The position numbers and the translations under genes were made by a program. A stretch of 51,216 bases of DNA from Heterotrichella gracilis (Eukaryota > Sar > Xanthophyceae > Tribonematales > Xanthonemataceae): NCBI GenBank assembly GCA_032358255.1, contig JAULBX010026197.1, positions 1 to 51,216 on the forward strand, read 5' to 3'. Within the stretch, counting starts at the first letter, position 1. Each line of letters begins with the position of its first letter. Of the stretch, positions 15,663 to 25,839 are shown in pieces. The notes under the pieces were generated by a model. That model saw nothing but the letters and a program-made list of their open reading frames with translations. It ran no database searches and had not been told where the DNA came from.

Positions 15663-17282
15663 TTAGTGAACTGTTTTAAACTTAAACACCTGTACTTTCT
15701 TTTTCACAAACATCAGCTCTAGATGCGGTTGGATCCGTTTAAAGGCTATTTGATTCTTTAAGGTTGTATCGCTTAATACAAGGTATTTGACATTCTTTGT
15801 TAGAAAACGATCAGCTACTGTGGTATCATTCAGTAAATGGTCGCGTGAAATTGTAAACCCCTTTTGATCCATAAAGTACAAGGAAATATCAAAACTTTGA
15901 TCGGGAATACTTAATACAAAATCTTCTCTTTTAATGCCATGAGTTCGAAGGTCAGGGGTAATATTCTCAATTCGCTTTATATCGTTGCTGTAGTCCCAAA
16001 AAAGATAATTAGCTAGATTAATTTCATCTTCTGAAATAAAGGGAAACCATTCAATCAAACTATCCTTTTCAACAGTTCTTAAACGATAGACTGCAGCGGC
16101 ATGAAAAGAATTAAACAGAACAGTGATGGCGGTAAAAATGGCAAGAAATTTGAAATTGGTTTGAATAAAATTGGTTTTTGTCACTAGATCAGAAAAACAA
16201 AAAAAGCTGATCACCGGAAAGATCATCAGATTATTGAGGTAATAATCGTGCACACTAAATACCTGGAAAAAAAACAGGAGATAAAAAACAAAGAACAATC
16301 CAGAAAAAATAAAAGAGTATTTAAGAAATGTAGTCAGTTCTTTTAATTTCGATATAACGAATAGAACCAAACATAAGAACAGAAAAAGCATAGCCTTGTT
16401 AAGAAACAAGGGAAACAAGTTATTAAACAACATCTTTAAATTGTAAAACAATTGGTGTTTATCCATTTCCCAAATTGGGAGAACGGTAAGTAAAAAAATA
16501 TTGTTTGTATTATTATCGTTATATATCAAGGCAAAACGATACCACAGTATGACGAGTAAAACTGAGATCAAAATAGCTACGATAGGAAACGTTTTTTTGG
16601 CAAACAATTTCTCTGTCTTAAACCAATTATTTAAATTGAGCAGATCGATCGCTGAAAAGAATAACAAAACAACTAAACCAATAAGAGCGCTCGCTTTAAT
16701 TAATACGGCCAATACCGATAGAATCAAGGCCAAGTAGAAATACCGAAGTAATTTGGTTTCATAAAATTTCATGAAAAGGCAAAAACCAATAATTCCGAGA
16801 GACAGTGCCGGAACGTCGGCGATAAAACTGACACTATAATATGTTAATAATGGGGAAGTAAGAAAAAAACTTGCCGTGAAAAAAGAGATCAGAAAAGAGC
16901 GGGACAGTTTCAACATCCTATTAAAAAGGACAAAGATGGCGGTGAGAAAGAGTAAGTATTCCAAGAGTCGGTAGATCAACTCATGTTCACCAAAAATTTT
17001 CCATAAAAAAGCCACCGTATAATTTAAGATCGGAAACTCACTCACTGCCTTCCCTTCCACTGGTCCTTGATAATGAATTTTCGGTTCAAAAAAATGCATT
17101 CCCTCCTCATAATAATTTTTTGTGATAGAAAGGCAATCCGCCTGACGCCATTGATGAATGGAATTTGGACGAAAGAACAGTGTTTTTGAATAATAATTAA
17201 GGAAAAACAGGATTATGATAAAAATCAAAAGCAGCAGGTTTCTTTTAAAAACTGAATTAAAATGTACGGGCTGCTGAAGCAT
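15663..17282 (-). CDS. GT-C glycosyltransferase-like membrane protein (ArnT/GT39-like)
   Basis: The 539-residue protein has about ten to twelve membrane segments and an extracytoplasmic C-terminal domain of roughly 130 residues. After TM1 it has RPNSIHQWRQADCLSITKNY, the 'RQAD' loop common in ArnT/PMT-like proteins, where an acidic residue acts as catalytic base in transfer from polyprenyl-phosphate sugars. It is placed directly before the MBOAT gene (one base between). 106 bases separate it from the DUF2079 gene, and a TATTTTTG box (17312-17305) there may be an internal promoter. Donor and acceptor are not predictable. Family assignment is moderately sure. Confidence 0.72.
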   Translation of the reverse strand: MLQQPVHFNSVFKRNLLLLIFIIILFFLNYYSKTLFFRPNSIHQWRQADCLSITKNYYEEGMHFFEPKIHYQGPVEGKAVSEFPILNYTVAFLWKIFGEHELIYRLLEYLLFLTAIFVLFNRMLKLSRSFLISFFTASFFLTSPLLTYYSVSFIADVPALSLGIIGFCLFMKFYETKLLRYFYLALILSVLAVLIKASALIGLVVLLFFSAIDLLNLNNWFKTEKLFAKKTFPIVAILISVLLVILWYRFALIYNDNNTNNIFLLTVLPIWEMDKHQLFYNLKMLFNNLFPLFLNKAMLFLFLCLVLFVISKLKELTTFLKYSFIFSGLFFVFYLLFFFQVFSVHDYYLNNLMIFPVISFFCFSDLVTKTNFIQTNFKFLAIFTAITVLFNSFHAAAVYRLRTVEKDSLIEWFPFISEDEINLANYLFWDYSNDIKRIENITPDLRTHGIKREDFVLSIPDQSFDISLYFMDQKGFTISRDHLLNDTTVADRFLTKNVKYLVLSDTTLKNQIAFKRIQPHLELMFVKKKVQVFKFKTVH

Positions 17283-17388
17283 GAAATTTTGTGATTATAA
17301 TTACCAAAAATAACCTTTTATTCCAATAATTCTTTAAGAAAAAGGCTAATAGATTGAACATTCTATTGTATAAAATGAAGCCGTTTTA

Positions 17389-18867
17389 TTAGTAAACCAG
17401 GCGTTGAAAGATCAAACAATCCTTTTCTTCCATCATGATCTTCCAGTTTTTACTTTCTCTTAATTCGCGAACACGGGAATCAAATATTTCCTGTGATACA
17501 GGGTAGGTTGATGCTGTTTTTGAAATGCAAACAAAATCGGCTTCATTTATTTGAGGAAAATAAAATATTTTTTTACGGAAGGCCAGGTGCGGTAAAACAT
17601 TACCCGTGGCACTCAATACGGCACTGTCTGGAATTTTTTTTCGCACAGAATTCCATGTAGTTTTATCACAACTTGACTGATAAAAAGAACTCGAAAAAAG
17701 ATTAAATTTATTTACACCGTAATAAATTGGAGAAGGATGTGACACCAAATAAAAGGTAAGCGAAAGCGTTGTAAAAACGCTTAGAGCAGCTAATGCTACT
17801 TTTAAGCCTTCGAATTTGATTTGAGAGACAGCAGAGAAGACCAAGATTGGCAAGATAGAAGCCACTTCAACACCGTGATAGGACTCAATGCTCCAACGCA
17901 AACTATCATCGTTATACATTTTTTTGGCAATCAGAGGAATAAGAGCGATCAAATACACCGGTCTTAAAAACAGAAAGATGCCACCGGAAAGAGCGTAAAC
18001 TGCATAAAAACGAAATTTGACCCAGTCGTTTTCGGCAAGATTGGTATGGTTCTTCACCAATAGAACTATAGAATCAAAAGGATGAGATAAAATAAATACA
18101 AAGGCCTCAAAAGGATCTTTTCCCAGTGCCTGGTAATTAAATAATGAAAAGGATTTTTGAGCGTCTTCGAGAGCCGGAATAATAAATTGAAAAATAACGA
18201 TGAAACAAAGGACTGAAGCGACGGTTAAAATCAGAGCCACTCGTTTTTGCTCTTGATCTTTTCGATAGAGGATGGCGAGCATGAGGCAAACAAAAAACAG
18301 GTTCAGTGAAAAATCTTCTCTGTTGAAAATGAGCAGTAAAAACAAGAGATAAACGGCTATAAATTTTCTTTTTTCAAAGAAATAAAAAAACAAGGGAACA
18401 AGTGCCGAACCCATGGTGACCAAATTACAGTCGTTTTGATAAGCACTATATCGTCCATACAAACTAAAATAAACAATGAGTGCTGCCAAAGCCAGAAATT
18501 GATTTTGAAATCGAAGTAATAGGTAATGATAGGTAGCCCAGCCACCAAGTAAAATCAAAGACCATTGAATGATCAGTAAGGTATAAGTTCCAAATACCGG
18601 AGCTAACAACCAGTAAAGCGGCGATAAAAAAATAAGTGTCAATGAAAAATGATCTTGTAAAAAGGTAATATCAAAGCCGGCGAGATAAACCGGACAAGGA
18701 CTTACACGGAGATGAGCAAAATCGAAAAAGGCAAAATTATATACCCCGTAATCAAAGGTGAAGGTTTTGTAATAATAATGATTAAGAACAACAATAGAAA
18801 GATGTACTAAGCTGAAGAGCAAAAAGATAATATACACATGCCGCTTAGTACTTTTAAAGTAGTTCAT
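17389..18867 (-). CDS. DUF2079 polytopic membrane protein
   Basis: The 492-residue protein has many hydrophobic helices and the amino-terminal signature of DUF2079: FDYGVYNFAFFDFAHLR, then FLQDHFSLTLIFLSPLYWL near residues 68-86 and TYTLLIIQWSLILLGGWATYHYLL. DUF2079 proteins are distantly GT-C-like integral membrane proteins of unknown activity, often next to glycan genes. A soluble C-terminal segment of about 90 residues follows the last helices. It lies 45 bases after scoA, opening the block of membrane genes that separates scoA from scoB. Confidence 0.75.
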   Translation of the reverse strand: MNYFKSTKRHVYIIFLLFSLVHLSIVVLNHYYYKTFTFDYGVYNFAFFDFAHLRVSPCPVYLAGFDITFLQDHFSLTLIFLSPLYWLLAPVFGTYTLLIIQWSLILLGGWATYHYLLLRFQNQFLALAALIVYFSLYGRYSAYQNDCNLVTMGSALVPLFFYFFEKRKFIAVYLLFLLLIFNREDFSLNLFFVCLMLAILYRKDQEQKRVALILTVASVLCFIVIFQFIIPALEDAQKSFSLFNYQALGKDPFEAFVFILSHPFDSIVLLVKNHTNLAENDWVKFRFYAVYALSGGIFLFLRPVYLIALIPLIAKKMYNDDSLRWSIESYHGVEVASILPILVFSAVSQIKFEGLKVALAALSVFTTLSLTFYLVSHPSPIYYGVNKFNLFSSSFYQSSCDKTTWNSVRKKIPDSAVLSATGNVLPHLAFRKKIFYFPQINEADFVCISKTASTYPVSQEIFDSRVRELRESKNWKIMMEEKDCLIFQRLVY

Positions 18868-18912
18868 GGTTAATATTTACGCGTTGAACTCAGCTGTATT
18901 CACTAGTTCTTT

Positions 18913-19626
18913 TCAGGATCTTTTCCTGACCGTTCTTTGTTCTATGCGTTTTTCGTATTTTTCTCCTTTAAAAATACGGTGCACATAAATTCCGGGAGTA
19001 TGTATAAAATTAGGATCTAGTTCTCCGGCAGGAACCAATTCTTCCACCTCAGCAACAGTGATCCGTCCGGCCATAGCCATGAGAGGATTAAAATTTCGGG
19101 CGGTGCTTCTAAAGATGAGATTACCGGCTGTATCCCCTTTCCAGGCCTTTACGAGGGCAAAATCCGATTCAAAAGCCTTTTCCATTAAATATTCTTTTTC
19201 TTCACCGTTGTAAGTGAATTTTCGTGTTTCTTTTCCAATAGCCACTTCCGTGCCAACTCCTGCCGGTGTATAAATAACAGGCATACCATAACCCGCAGCC
19301 ATACATCTGGTTGCCAGGGTCCCCTGAGGAACTAACTCTACCTCTAACTCACCACTTAACATTTGACGTTCAAATTCATCGTTCTCACCCACATAACTCG
19401 ATACCATTTTTTTTATTTGTTTGGTTTGTAAAAGTAAACCCAAACCAAAATCATCAACGCCGGCATTATTACTAATGCAGGTCAAATTTTTTGTTCCCTT
19501 TTTTACCAGTTCAGCAATGCAATTCTCCGGAATTCCGCACAAGCCAAAGCCTCCAACCAGTAATGTCATTCCATCCTTTACATCTTTTAATGCTTCTTCC
19601 GCATTTTTAACCACCCTGTTTATCAT
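18913..19626 (-). CDS. scoA: 3-oxoacid CoA-transferase, subunit A
   Basis: The 237-residue subunit has the family-defining glycine-rich loop [14 protein letters not shown] (about 21-34), then [14 protein letters not shown] and [15 protein letters not shown]. The [28 protein letters not shown] region sits near the C-terminus. With ScoB it exchanges CoA between succinyl-CoA and acetoacetate. Complete length. It starts 4 bases after the GT-C gene at 19631, so it is embedded in the glycan operon on the upstream side as well. Its partner scoB is five genes downstream, at 12553-13209. Confidence 0.95.
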   Translation of the reverse strand: MINRVVKNAEEALKDVKDGMTLLVGGFGLCGIPENCIAELVKKGTKNLTCISNNAGVDDFGLGLLLQTKQIKKMVSSYVGENDEFERQMLSGELEVELVPQGTLATRCMAAGYGMPVIYTPAGVGTEVAIGKETRKFTYNGEEKEYLMEKAFESDFALVKAWKGDTAGNLIFRSTARNFNPLMAMAGRITVAEVEELVPAGELDPNFIHTPGIYVHRIFKGEKYEKRIEQRTVRKRS

Positions 19627-19630
19627 AGTC

Positions 19631-21259
19631 TTATTTTATTTCTTGCCTTACAAATATATAGATTTTATCTTTTTTATACGGAAAGTACCGTTGAAATTCA
19701 ATTTCTTTATACACTTCAAATTCCGCTTCTTTTCTGTATTGTATGAGGTAATCGTATTTTTTCAGATCAAAAAAATCATACCACCAACTGCGTTTTCCTT
19801 CGTTCCAGCAATTTACTTCAAAACCACCGTTGATCTTTGCCGGATCAACCTTCTTTACTTCCTTTAAATAATCATAAGCGGCCCATCTGTTTCGATTCAG
19901 TTCGAGATAATCTTTGGTTCCAAACACCGACACATAAAACATTCCAACTAAAACAATACCCGTCATCATGTAATTCAAATTTGATCTGTCCGGTAAATAA
20001 GTGAACAATAAGATCACCAGGGTAATAATAGGAATATGGTACCGATCAAAATAACTTTCGGTGATCAATATCATAAACGTATAAGTGATTAAAAGTGCCA
20101 ACATAAATAAAAAAGCCGGCTGTGCTTTTAAAGGATTAGTTCGTCGTCTTATTCCATTCATAAGGGATAATATCAACAAACTTAAAGAGCAGGTGCACAA
20201 AACGTATTTTATAAAGGTTGTTTGCGTCTCAAACGTGGCCGAATAGGTGTGCTCATGTGGCGCCTTAAGTTCAGGCACAAGTGATTCAACAAAGGTTTCC
20301 GCTCCAAGTGCTCTGTTTGTAAAAACGTTTCCAATTGGAAACGGCACTTCTTTAAAAATGGAATAGACCACATAGGCACTCACAGAAATGACGATCAAAC
20401 TGATCAAAAAATGAAACTTCTTTAACATCTGCCAAGCATAAATTAAAATGAATGGCGATGAATAAAGCAGAATATTCAGAAGTATTTGAGAATCTCGCAA
20501 ACCATAATTGTACCGGAAGGTTTCCCAAAAAACAGGAGAAGTAATGTGGGTGTCTGAAGAAAATTTATAGGCTGAATCCGGTCCTAAAAAACTTTTCAAA
20601 TAACTTTCATAATATTTAAAAATACCAAATACCAAAATGGTTAATAGAATTGACAGACCTAAATACATTGCCCTTTTTTGTTTCAAAAACAAGGTTGTTG
20701 CCGTGAAACATACGGGAACAATAATTCCGAACTGTCTGACCAATACCAATAAGACCGAAAAAATAAAAACTGCTATGAAAGAAGAAAGCGTGTTGTGCTT
20801 AAAAAAGTCATAGGCAAAATAACAACACAGAATAAGGAGTGTGTTAAAGTTGACATCAGTCATGAAGGTGTTTGATAAATTAAAATAGAGCGGATTAAAT
20901 AGAATGATAAGTACCGCTGCGAATGAACAATTTTTATTCTCTGTGATCTTTAAAATCAACTTATACAAAAATACAAGGCCAATAAAAGAAGAGATGAGTG
21001 TGGAGAATCGCAAAATCGTAAAAGAGAACCAGAATACTTTTGTAAACAAAAACCCCCAGATAATATGACTAAAGAGTGACATGGCGGCAAAGTCTCCCAC
21101 ATCAATTTTACCGGTGTTTTGAAAAACCAACACAGACTTTCCATATGTCCAATCGTCATTTAAAGGAAAATTACCAATGGGATTGACAATGATTTCGCTA
21201 ACAATAAAAACTATTGCTAAAATGAAAAGTTGTTTGTGACGGGTAATAAATTGTTTCAT
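19631..21259 (-). CDS. GT-C glycosyltransferase-like membrane protein (GT39/PMT-like)
   Basis: I choose the ATG at 21259 (542 residues, beginning [14 protein letters not shown]). An in-frame TTG at 21280 would add seven residues but is a weaker start. The product has about twelve membrane segments. After TM1 it carries [18 protein letters not shown], where the DD pair sits at the position of the GT-C catalytic acid loop. A short periplasmic C-terminal domain follows the last helices. It probably moves a sugar from a polyprenyl-phosphate carrier to an extracytoplasmic acceptor. It lies between PBP1A (27-base gap) and scoA (4-base gap), apparently in one transcript. Confidence 0.72.
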   Translation of the reverse strand: MKQFITRHKQLFILAIVFIVSEIIVNPIGNFPLNDDWTYGKSVLVFQNTGKIDVGDFAAMSLFSHIIWGFLFTKVFWFSFTILRFSTLISSFIGLVFLYKLILKITENKNCSFAAVLIILFNPLYFNLSNTFMTDVNFNTLLILCCYFAYDFFKHNTLSSFIAVFIFSVLLVLVRQFGIIVPVCFTATTLFLKQKRAMYLGLSILLTILVFGIFKYYESYLKSFLGPDSAYKFSSDTHITSPVFWETFRYNYGLRDSQILLNILLYSSPFILIYAWQMLKKFHFLISLIVISVSAYVVYSIFKEVPFPIGNVFTNRALGAETFVESLVPELKAPHEHTYSATFETQTTFIKYVLCTCSLSLLILSLMNGIRRRTNPLKAQPAFLFMLALLITYTFMILITESYFDRYHIPIITLVILLFTYLPDRSNLNYMMTGIVLVGMFYVSVFGTKDYLELNRNRWAAYDYLKEVKKVDPAKINGGFEVNCWNEGKRSWWYDFFDLKKYDYLIQYRKEAEFEVYKEIEFQRYFPYKKDKIYIFVRQEIK

Positions 21260-21286
21260 GAAATGACCCTTATTTAACAACGCATT

Positions 21287-23539
21287 TTATAAATTATCGA
21301 ATTCGCTCTCCTCTGTACTTTCTTCATGCACCGCATCATCATATTTGCTGCAATCCATTTCAAGATTAGGGTCTAAGTTTTTCGGTCTTTGAAAATCAGC
21401 ACTGCTCACGTGTAACTTTTTATCGGCATATACTTTACTAAAGAACTTTCCCCAGATCGGCAAAGCCATGGTGGCCCCTTGTCCTTCCACCATTGAATTA
21501 AAATGAATACTTCTGTCTTCGCCCCCAACCCATACTCCTGCTGCCAATTCGGGAGTTAATCCCATAAACCAACCATCTGCATTTCGTTGCGTCGTTCCGG
21601 TTTTTCCGGCAATCTGATTATATAATTTATGACGGAACCTTAAACGTGATCCGGTTCCTCCATCCACCACCCCACGCATTAATTGAATCATGGCGTAAGC
21701 TTTTTCCTCACTAAACACCTCGTCGCTGTTCGGAATAAATTCTTCCAATATTTTTCCATTTTTATCTTCAATGCGTGTAATGAAAGTGGGTTGAATGTAT
21801 GTTCCCTTATTGGCAAAAGTAGAATTAGCCGCCACCATTTCGTACACACTGATATCAGCTGTTCCTAAACAAATGGAAGGCACTTCAGGAATGTCGGATG
21901 TGATTCCTAAACGTTTCACCAAACTCACCACTGCATGCGGCCCATACTGTTTCATTACCCAGGCCGTGATGTAGTTCATTGACAAGGCCAAGGCTTTTTT
22001 AAGGGTGATCATCTTGCCAACATTTTTATCATTGGGTCCGTCGGAATTATTTGGACACCAGTCAACTCCTAAATCGGTAGTAATACAAGTTTTTACATTT
22101 GGCACCTGATAACAAGGAGAATAACCTTCTTGAATGGCCAGAGCATACACAAAAGGTTTAAACGTTGATCCAACCTGACGTTTACTCACCTTTACATGGT
22201 CGTACTGAAAATGTTTGTGATTGATACCGCCTACCCATGCCTTAACATAGCCGGTTTGAGGTTCCATGGCCATAAATCCGGTTTGTAAAAAACTTTTATA
22301 ATAGCGAATACTATCATACGGTGTGAGCACGGTGTCAATATCACCGCGTAAACTATACACCCGCATGGCCACCGGTTTATAAAATGTTTTTAAGATCGCC
22401 TCGTGAGACAGGCCGTCTTCTTTTAACTCCCTGTAACGGTTACTGCGTTTGATGGAAGCATTCATAATATCATTGATCTCTTCCTTTGAAACGTTCCAGG
22501 CGAAAGGTGCATTCTTTTTATTTAAACACTCTTTACTGAACATGACCTGCAGATCGTGCATGTGTTCATTCACAGCCTCTTCAGCGTATTGTTGCATGCG
22601 TGAATCCAAAGTGGTATAAATTTTTAACCCATCCTTATAAATATTGTATGGTTTATTGGTTTGGGGATTGATGTGATTTTTGCACCAGGTATCCAAAAAA
22701 TTATCCCGCACATATTCTCTGAAATAAGTGGCTAAACCATCGTTATGATTCTCTGGCATAAATGTTAAACCCAAAGGCAATACTTTTAAACTGTCGTAGC
22801 GAGGCTGATCCAAATAGCCATACTTCAACATTTGATGCAAGACCACATTTCTTCGCGAGGTAGTACGTTCCGCAAACCTGATCGGATTAAAATACGCGGG
22901 ATTTTTGGCCATGCCAACAAGCATAGCGGCTTGCTCAACTTTTAAACTATCCTGAGAACGATTAAAATAAATTTGTGCCGCTGATTTTATGCCTACCGCC
23001 AGGTTTAAAAAATCAAACTTATTAAGATACAAGGATAAAATTTCTTCTTTGGTATATAATTTTTCTAAGCGCGTGGCGATGATCCATTCTTTAATTTTTC
23101 GCACGATCAATTCAGGCTTGCTGAGTTTTTCGCGGGGAAACATCATTTTCGCTAATTGTTGGGTGATGGTACTGCCACCTCCCTTGCTTCCACCTGTAAA
23201 CACGCCAAATACGGATCTTCCCAGCGCTTTTACATCTACTCCACTATGTTCATAAAAACGGGCATCCTCTGTCGCTATCAAAGCGTTCACAATATCCTTA
23301 TCAATTTGATTAAAATTGACATTCACTCTATTCTCACTATAGTACTTTCCTAATATTTTCATATCACCACTGTAGACAATGGTTGCCAGATTGTTTTTTG
23401 GATTGAGTAATTCATCTACTTTTGGTAAAGAACCAAACAGGCCTGAACCGACCAACAGAAGAATGAGGAAAATTAAAACAAATGGTCCCATTAACAGGAT
23501 CCAAAGCCATTTGATGTATTTAGAATAGGTTTTCTGCAC
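21287..23539 (-). CDS. mrcA: Penicillin-binding protein 1A, bifunctional peptidoglycan synthase
   Basis: This 750-residue class A PBP polymerises lipid II and cross-links the strands at the outer face of the inner membrane. TM anchor at about 10-35. The GT51 glycosyltransferase domain has ATEDARFYEHSGVD (catalytic Glu near 92) and GGSTITQQLAKM. The transpeptidase domain has the nucleophile motif STFK near 457, SMN (SxN) near 530 and KTGTT near 645. The start is GTG at 23539; I see no ATG that would keep the anchor. It heads the minus-strand run toward the glycosyltransferase genes and is divergent from the hydrolase at 23644. Confidence 0.96.
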   Translation of the reverse strand: MQKTYSKYIKWLWILLMGPFVLIFLILLLVGSGLFGSLPKVDELLNPKNNLATIVYSGDMKILGKYYSENRVNVNFNQIDKDIVNALIATEDARFYEHSGVDVKALGRSVFGVFTGGSKGGGSTITQQLAKMMFPREKLSKPELIVRKIKEWIIATRLEKLYTKEEILSLYLNKFDFLNLAVGIKSAAQIYFNRSQDSLKVEQAAMLVGMAKNPAYFNPIRFAERTTSRRNVVLHQMLKYGYLDQPRYDSLKVLPLGLTFMPENHNDGLATYFREYVRDNFLDTWCKNHINPQTNKPYNIYKDGLKIYTTLDSRMQQYAEEAVNEHMHDLQVMFSKECLNKKNAPFAWNVSKEEINDIMNASIKRSNRYRELKEDGLSHEAILKTFYKPVAMRVYSLRGDIDTVLTPYDSIRYYKSFLQTGFMAMEPQTGYVKAWVGGINHKHFQYDHVKVSKRQVGSTFKPFVYALAIQEGYSPCYQVPNVKTCITTDLGVDWCPNNSDGPNDKNVGKMITLKKALALSMNYITAWVMKQYGPHAVVSLVKRLGITSDIPEVPSICLGTADISVYEMVAANSTFANKGTYIQPTFITRIEDKNGKILEEFIPNSDEVFSEEKAYAMIQLMRGVVDGGTGSRLRFRHKLYNQIAGKTGTTQRNADGWFMGLTPELAAGVWVGGEDRSIHFNSMVEGQGATMALPIWGKFFSKVYADKKLHVSSADFQRPKNLDPNLEMDCSKYDDAVHEESTEESEFDNL

Positions 23540-23643
23540 AAAAAGATATTAAAAGGTAAAAATAACAAAAAGCGCTCATCCATGCAGCTAAAAACTCAAA
23601 AATTACGTCTAAATCATCTTAATAAATATGCTTAAAATTGCAC

Positions 23644-24336
23644 ATGCAATCTGTTATTTTATTACATGGCGCTTTAGGTTCTAAAGAGGATCTGAAAGTC
23701 TTATCTGAAAAACTAGCAGCATCCCTTATTGATGTGCACTCCTTTTCGTTCTCAGGTCATGGAGGATTGGCTCTGGGCTCGGACTTTGGCATTGAAGCAT
23801 TTTCTAAAGAACATCAAACCTATATTCTAACAAATCGTTTAAGTAAACCCATTATTTTTGGTTACAGCATGGGTGCTTATGTGGCCTTGACATTAGCTGC
23901 ACATGAGCCTGAGCTGATTGGCAAAATTATTTGCCTTGGTACTAAATTTAATTGGAACAACGAATTTGTTGCCAAAGAAACGTCCATGTTAAAGCCTGAG
24001 ATGTTGCAGGAAAAAGCACCAGCCTTTGCCTTGGCACTTCAAAACAAACATGGCAAACATTGGAAAGAACTTCTGGCCAAAACAGCTAAAATGATGCATG
24101 AACTTGCAGAAAGAGATCATTTATCAGCACTTACATTGGCAAGCATTCAAATACCGGTGCTTGTTGGTATTGGCGATAAAGACAAAATGGTCAGCCTGAA
24201 TGAAACACTGCAAACCTTTCAAGCACTTCCCAATGCTTCTATGTATGTGCTTCCAAACAGCAAACACCCGCTTGAATCGGCGAACATCGTTCTATTAAGT
24301 ACGATCATTTTGGATTTTATAAGGATTGAGTCGTAA
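23644..24336 (+). CDS. Alpha/beta-hydrolase, MenH-like size
   Basis: The ATG at 23644 gives 230 residues starting MQSVILLHGALGS; a TTG two codons earlier is possible but unlikely. The catalytic triad is readable: nucleophile Ser in GYSMGAYVAL (about residue 85), Asp in GIGDKDKMV (about 180), and His in NSKHPLE (about 205). The HGALGS segment forms the oxyanion loop. It is a soluble cytosolic serine hydrolase of unknown substrate. It is transcribed alone. TAAAATTG (23633-23640), one base off the -7 consensus, lies three bases before the ATG. Confidence 0.85.
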   Translation: MQSVILLHGALGSKEDLKVLSEKLAASLIDVHSFSFSGHGGLALGSDFGIEAFSKEHQTYILTNRLSKPIIFGYSMGAYVALTLAAHEPELIGKIICLGTKFNWNNEFVAKETSMLKPEMLQEKAPAFALALQNKHGKHWKELLAKTAKMMHELAERDHLSALTLASIQIPVLVGIGDKDKMVSLNETLQTFQALPNASMYVLPNSKHPLESANIVLLSTIILDFIRIES

Positions 24337-24531
24337 TGTGATAGTTACCATCTGATTTTAACCGACTCAAATGTTATGTGTTTTATTCTGTCATCATGAC
24401 TATTCCAAATTCTGTTCGTTGTTTTTCATAACGCATTGTGTAAAAAAAGAACCGGTTTAATTGCGCCTCTAGCTTGTGAGTTTGAGATCAGTTTAGAAAA
24501 AAACAAGAAGTTAATAGAGGATAACTAAGTA
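24337..24531. other. Intergenic gap between convergent genes
   Basis: This 195-base AT-rich stretch lies between the hydrolase and rodA, which converge on it. I find no open frame with coding character and no hairpin followed by a T-run, although at least one terminator would be expected here. Confidence 0.4.
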
Positions 24532-25839
24532 TTACCTCAAAATCAATAGACGATTGGAATCGAGTTTAACGAAAATAAAAAGCAAGATCGTAAAGGACCA
24601 TAAAGAGGAACCACCGTAACTAAAAAACGGCAAAGGAATACCAATCACCGGCATCAAACCAATGGTCATTCCAATATTAATGGCCAGGTGAAAAAATAAA
24701 ATGGCTGCCACCCCATAGCCATAAATTCTGCTGTAATCAGATCGCTGCCTTTCAGCTAAAAAGATGACACGCAAGATCAAAAATAATTCAAGAAATATGA
24801 CCACCACGCTTCCTACAAAACCCCATTCTTCTCCTACGGTACAAAAAATAAAATCGGTGTCTTGTTCAGGAACAAAATCATATTTTGTTTGAGTGCCCTG
24901 TAAATATCCTTTACCCAAAAAACCCCCGCTCCCTATGGCTATTTTAGCCTGATTAACATTGTAACCCTCCTTTTTCAAATCCACGGTTCCTCTTCCCAGC
25001 AATACATCTATCCTGACTTTTTGATGTGGTTCGAGGTGATTGTACACATAATTTGTTCCCAACACAACACCTGCTGCCAAGGCGTAGATCAAAATCATGA
25101 TGATCAGATTTTTTCTGTTACGTTGAATAAATAAAAAGGAAGCGGCGGCTATGATGCCTAAGGTTATCAATAAGGTGGATATTTGAGTAATCACCAATGA
25201 GAGCACGAATAATAAAACGGCTAACAAACCAAAAATTAAAAAGGTCACACTCAACCCTTCACGATACATAACAATAATAAAGGCGACAAAAACAATGGCT
25301 AAGCCGGTTTCATCCTGTAACACTTTAATGAGAACCAAAGGCACAAAAATAATAGCCAAGGCAATAAACGTGTTTTTATAATTTTTGATAAGGTCCTTTA
25401 ATTTTAAACGGAAAAGTTGATTGACAATTATATTCTGATTACTCAGAAACTTAGCCAAGGCTAAATTGGCGGCAAACTTCATGAACTCGGCCGGTTGAAT
25501 ACCAAATCCACCAACACCAAACCAGGATTTACTTCCTTTAATTTCTCTTCCAAAAAAAACAACCAGAATATTCGCGATGATCAGAAATCCGTAAAAGAAA
25601 TAAGAAAAGGCAGTGTAAAAATTGGCATCGATCACTAAAATACTAAATGCTATCACTGCAGCACCACTGATCCAAATCAACTGTTTACCATATTTTTGAC
25701 TTGTATCAAAAATATTTTGATGTTCCTCATTAAATACCGCCGCATAAATATTTAACCAGCCCATTAATACCAGTAAAGTATAAATGATCACAGTAACCCT
25801 GTCAACACCATAAAAAATATCCTTACTGTTTCTTGCCAT
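24532..25839 (-). CDS. rodA: RodA, SEDS-family peptidoglycan glycosyltransferase
   Basis: RodA polymerises lipid II into glycan strands during cell elongation, working with the transpeptidase PBP2. The 435-residue protein has about ten membrane segments and SEDS landmarks: GIQPAEFMKFAANLALAKFL (about 117-136), a large extracytoplasmic loop, GSGGFLGKGYLQGTQTKYDFVPEQDTDFIF (about 305-335) with the conserved PEQxTDFIF, and the C-terminal IPLPFFSYGGSSL. The ATG follows the PBP2 stop with no gap, so translation is coupled. It is the last gene of the mre operon. Confidence 0.97.
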   Translation of the reverse strand: MARNSKDIFYGVDRVTVIIYTLLVLMGWLNIYAAVFNEEHQNIFDTSQKYGKQLIWISGAAVIAFSILVIDANFYTAFSYFFYGFLIIANILVVFFGREIKGSKSWFGVGGFGIQPAEFMKFAANLALAKFLSNQNIIVNQLFRLKLKDLIKNYKNTFIALAIIFVPLVLIKVLQDETGLAIVFVAFIIVMYREGLSVTFLIFGLLAVLLFVLSLVITQISTLLITLGIIAAASFLFIQRNRKNLIIMILIYALAAGVVLGTNYVYNHLEPHQKVRIDVLLGRGTVDLKKEGYNVNQAKIAIGSGGFLGKGYLQGTQTKYDFVPEQDTDFIFCTVGEEWGFVGSVVVIFLELFLILRVIFLAERQRSDYSRIYGYGVAAILFFHLAINIGMTIGLMPVIGIPLPFFSYGGSSLWSFTILLFIFVKLDSNRLLILR

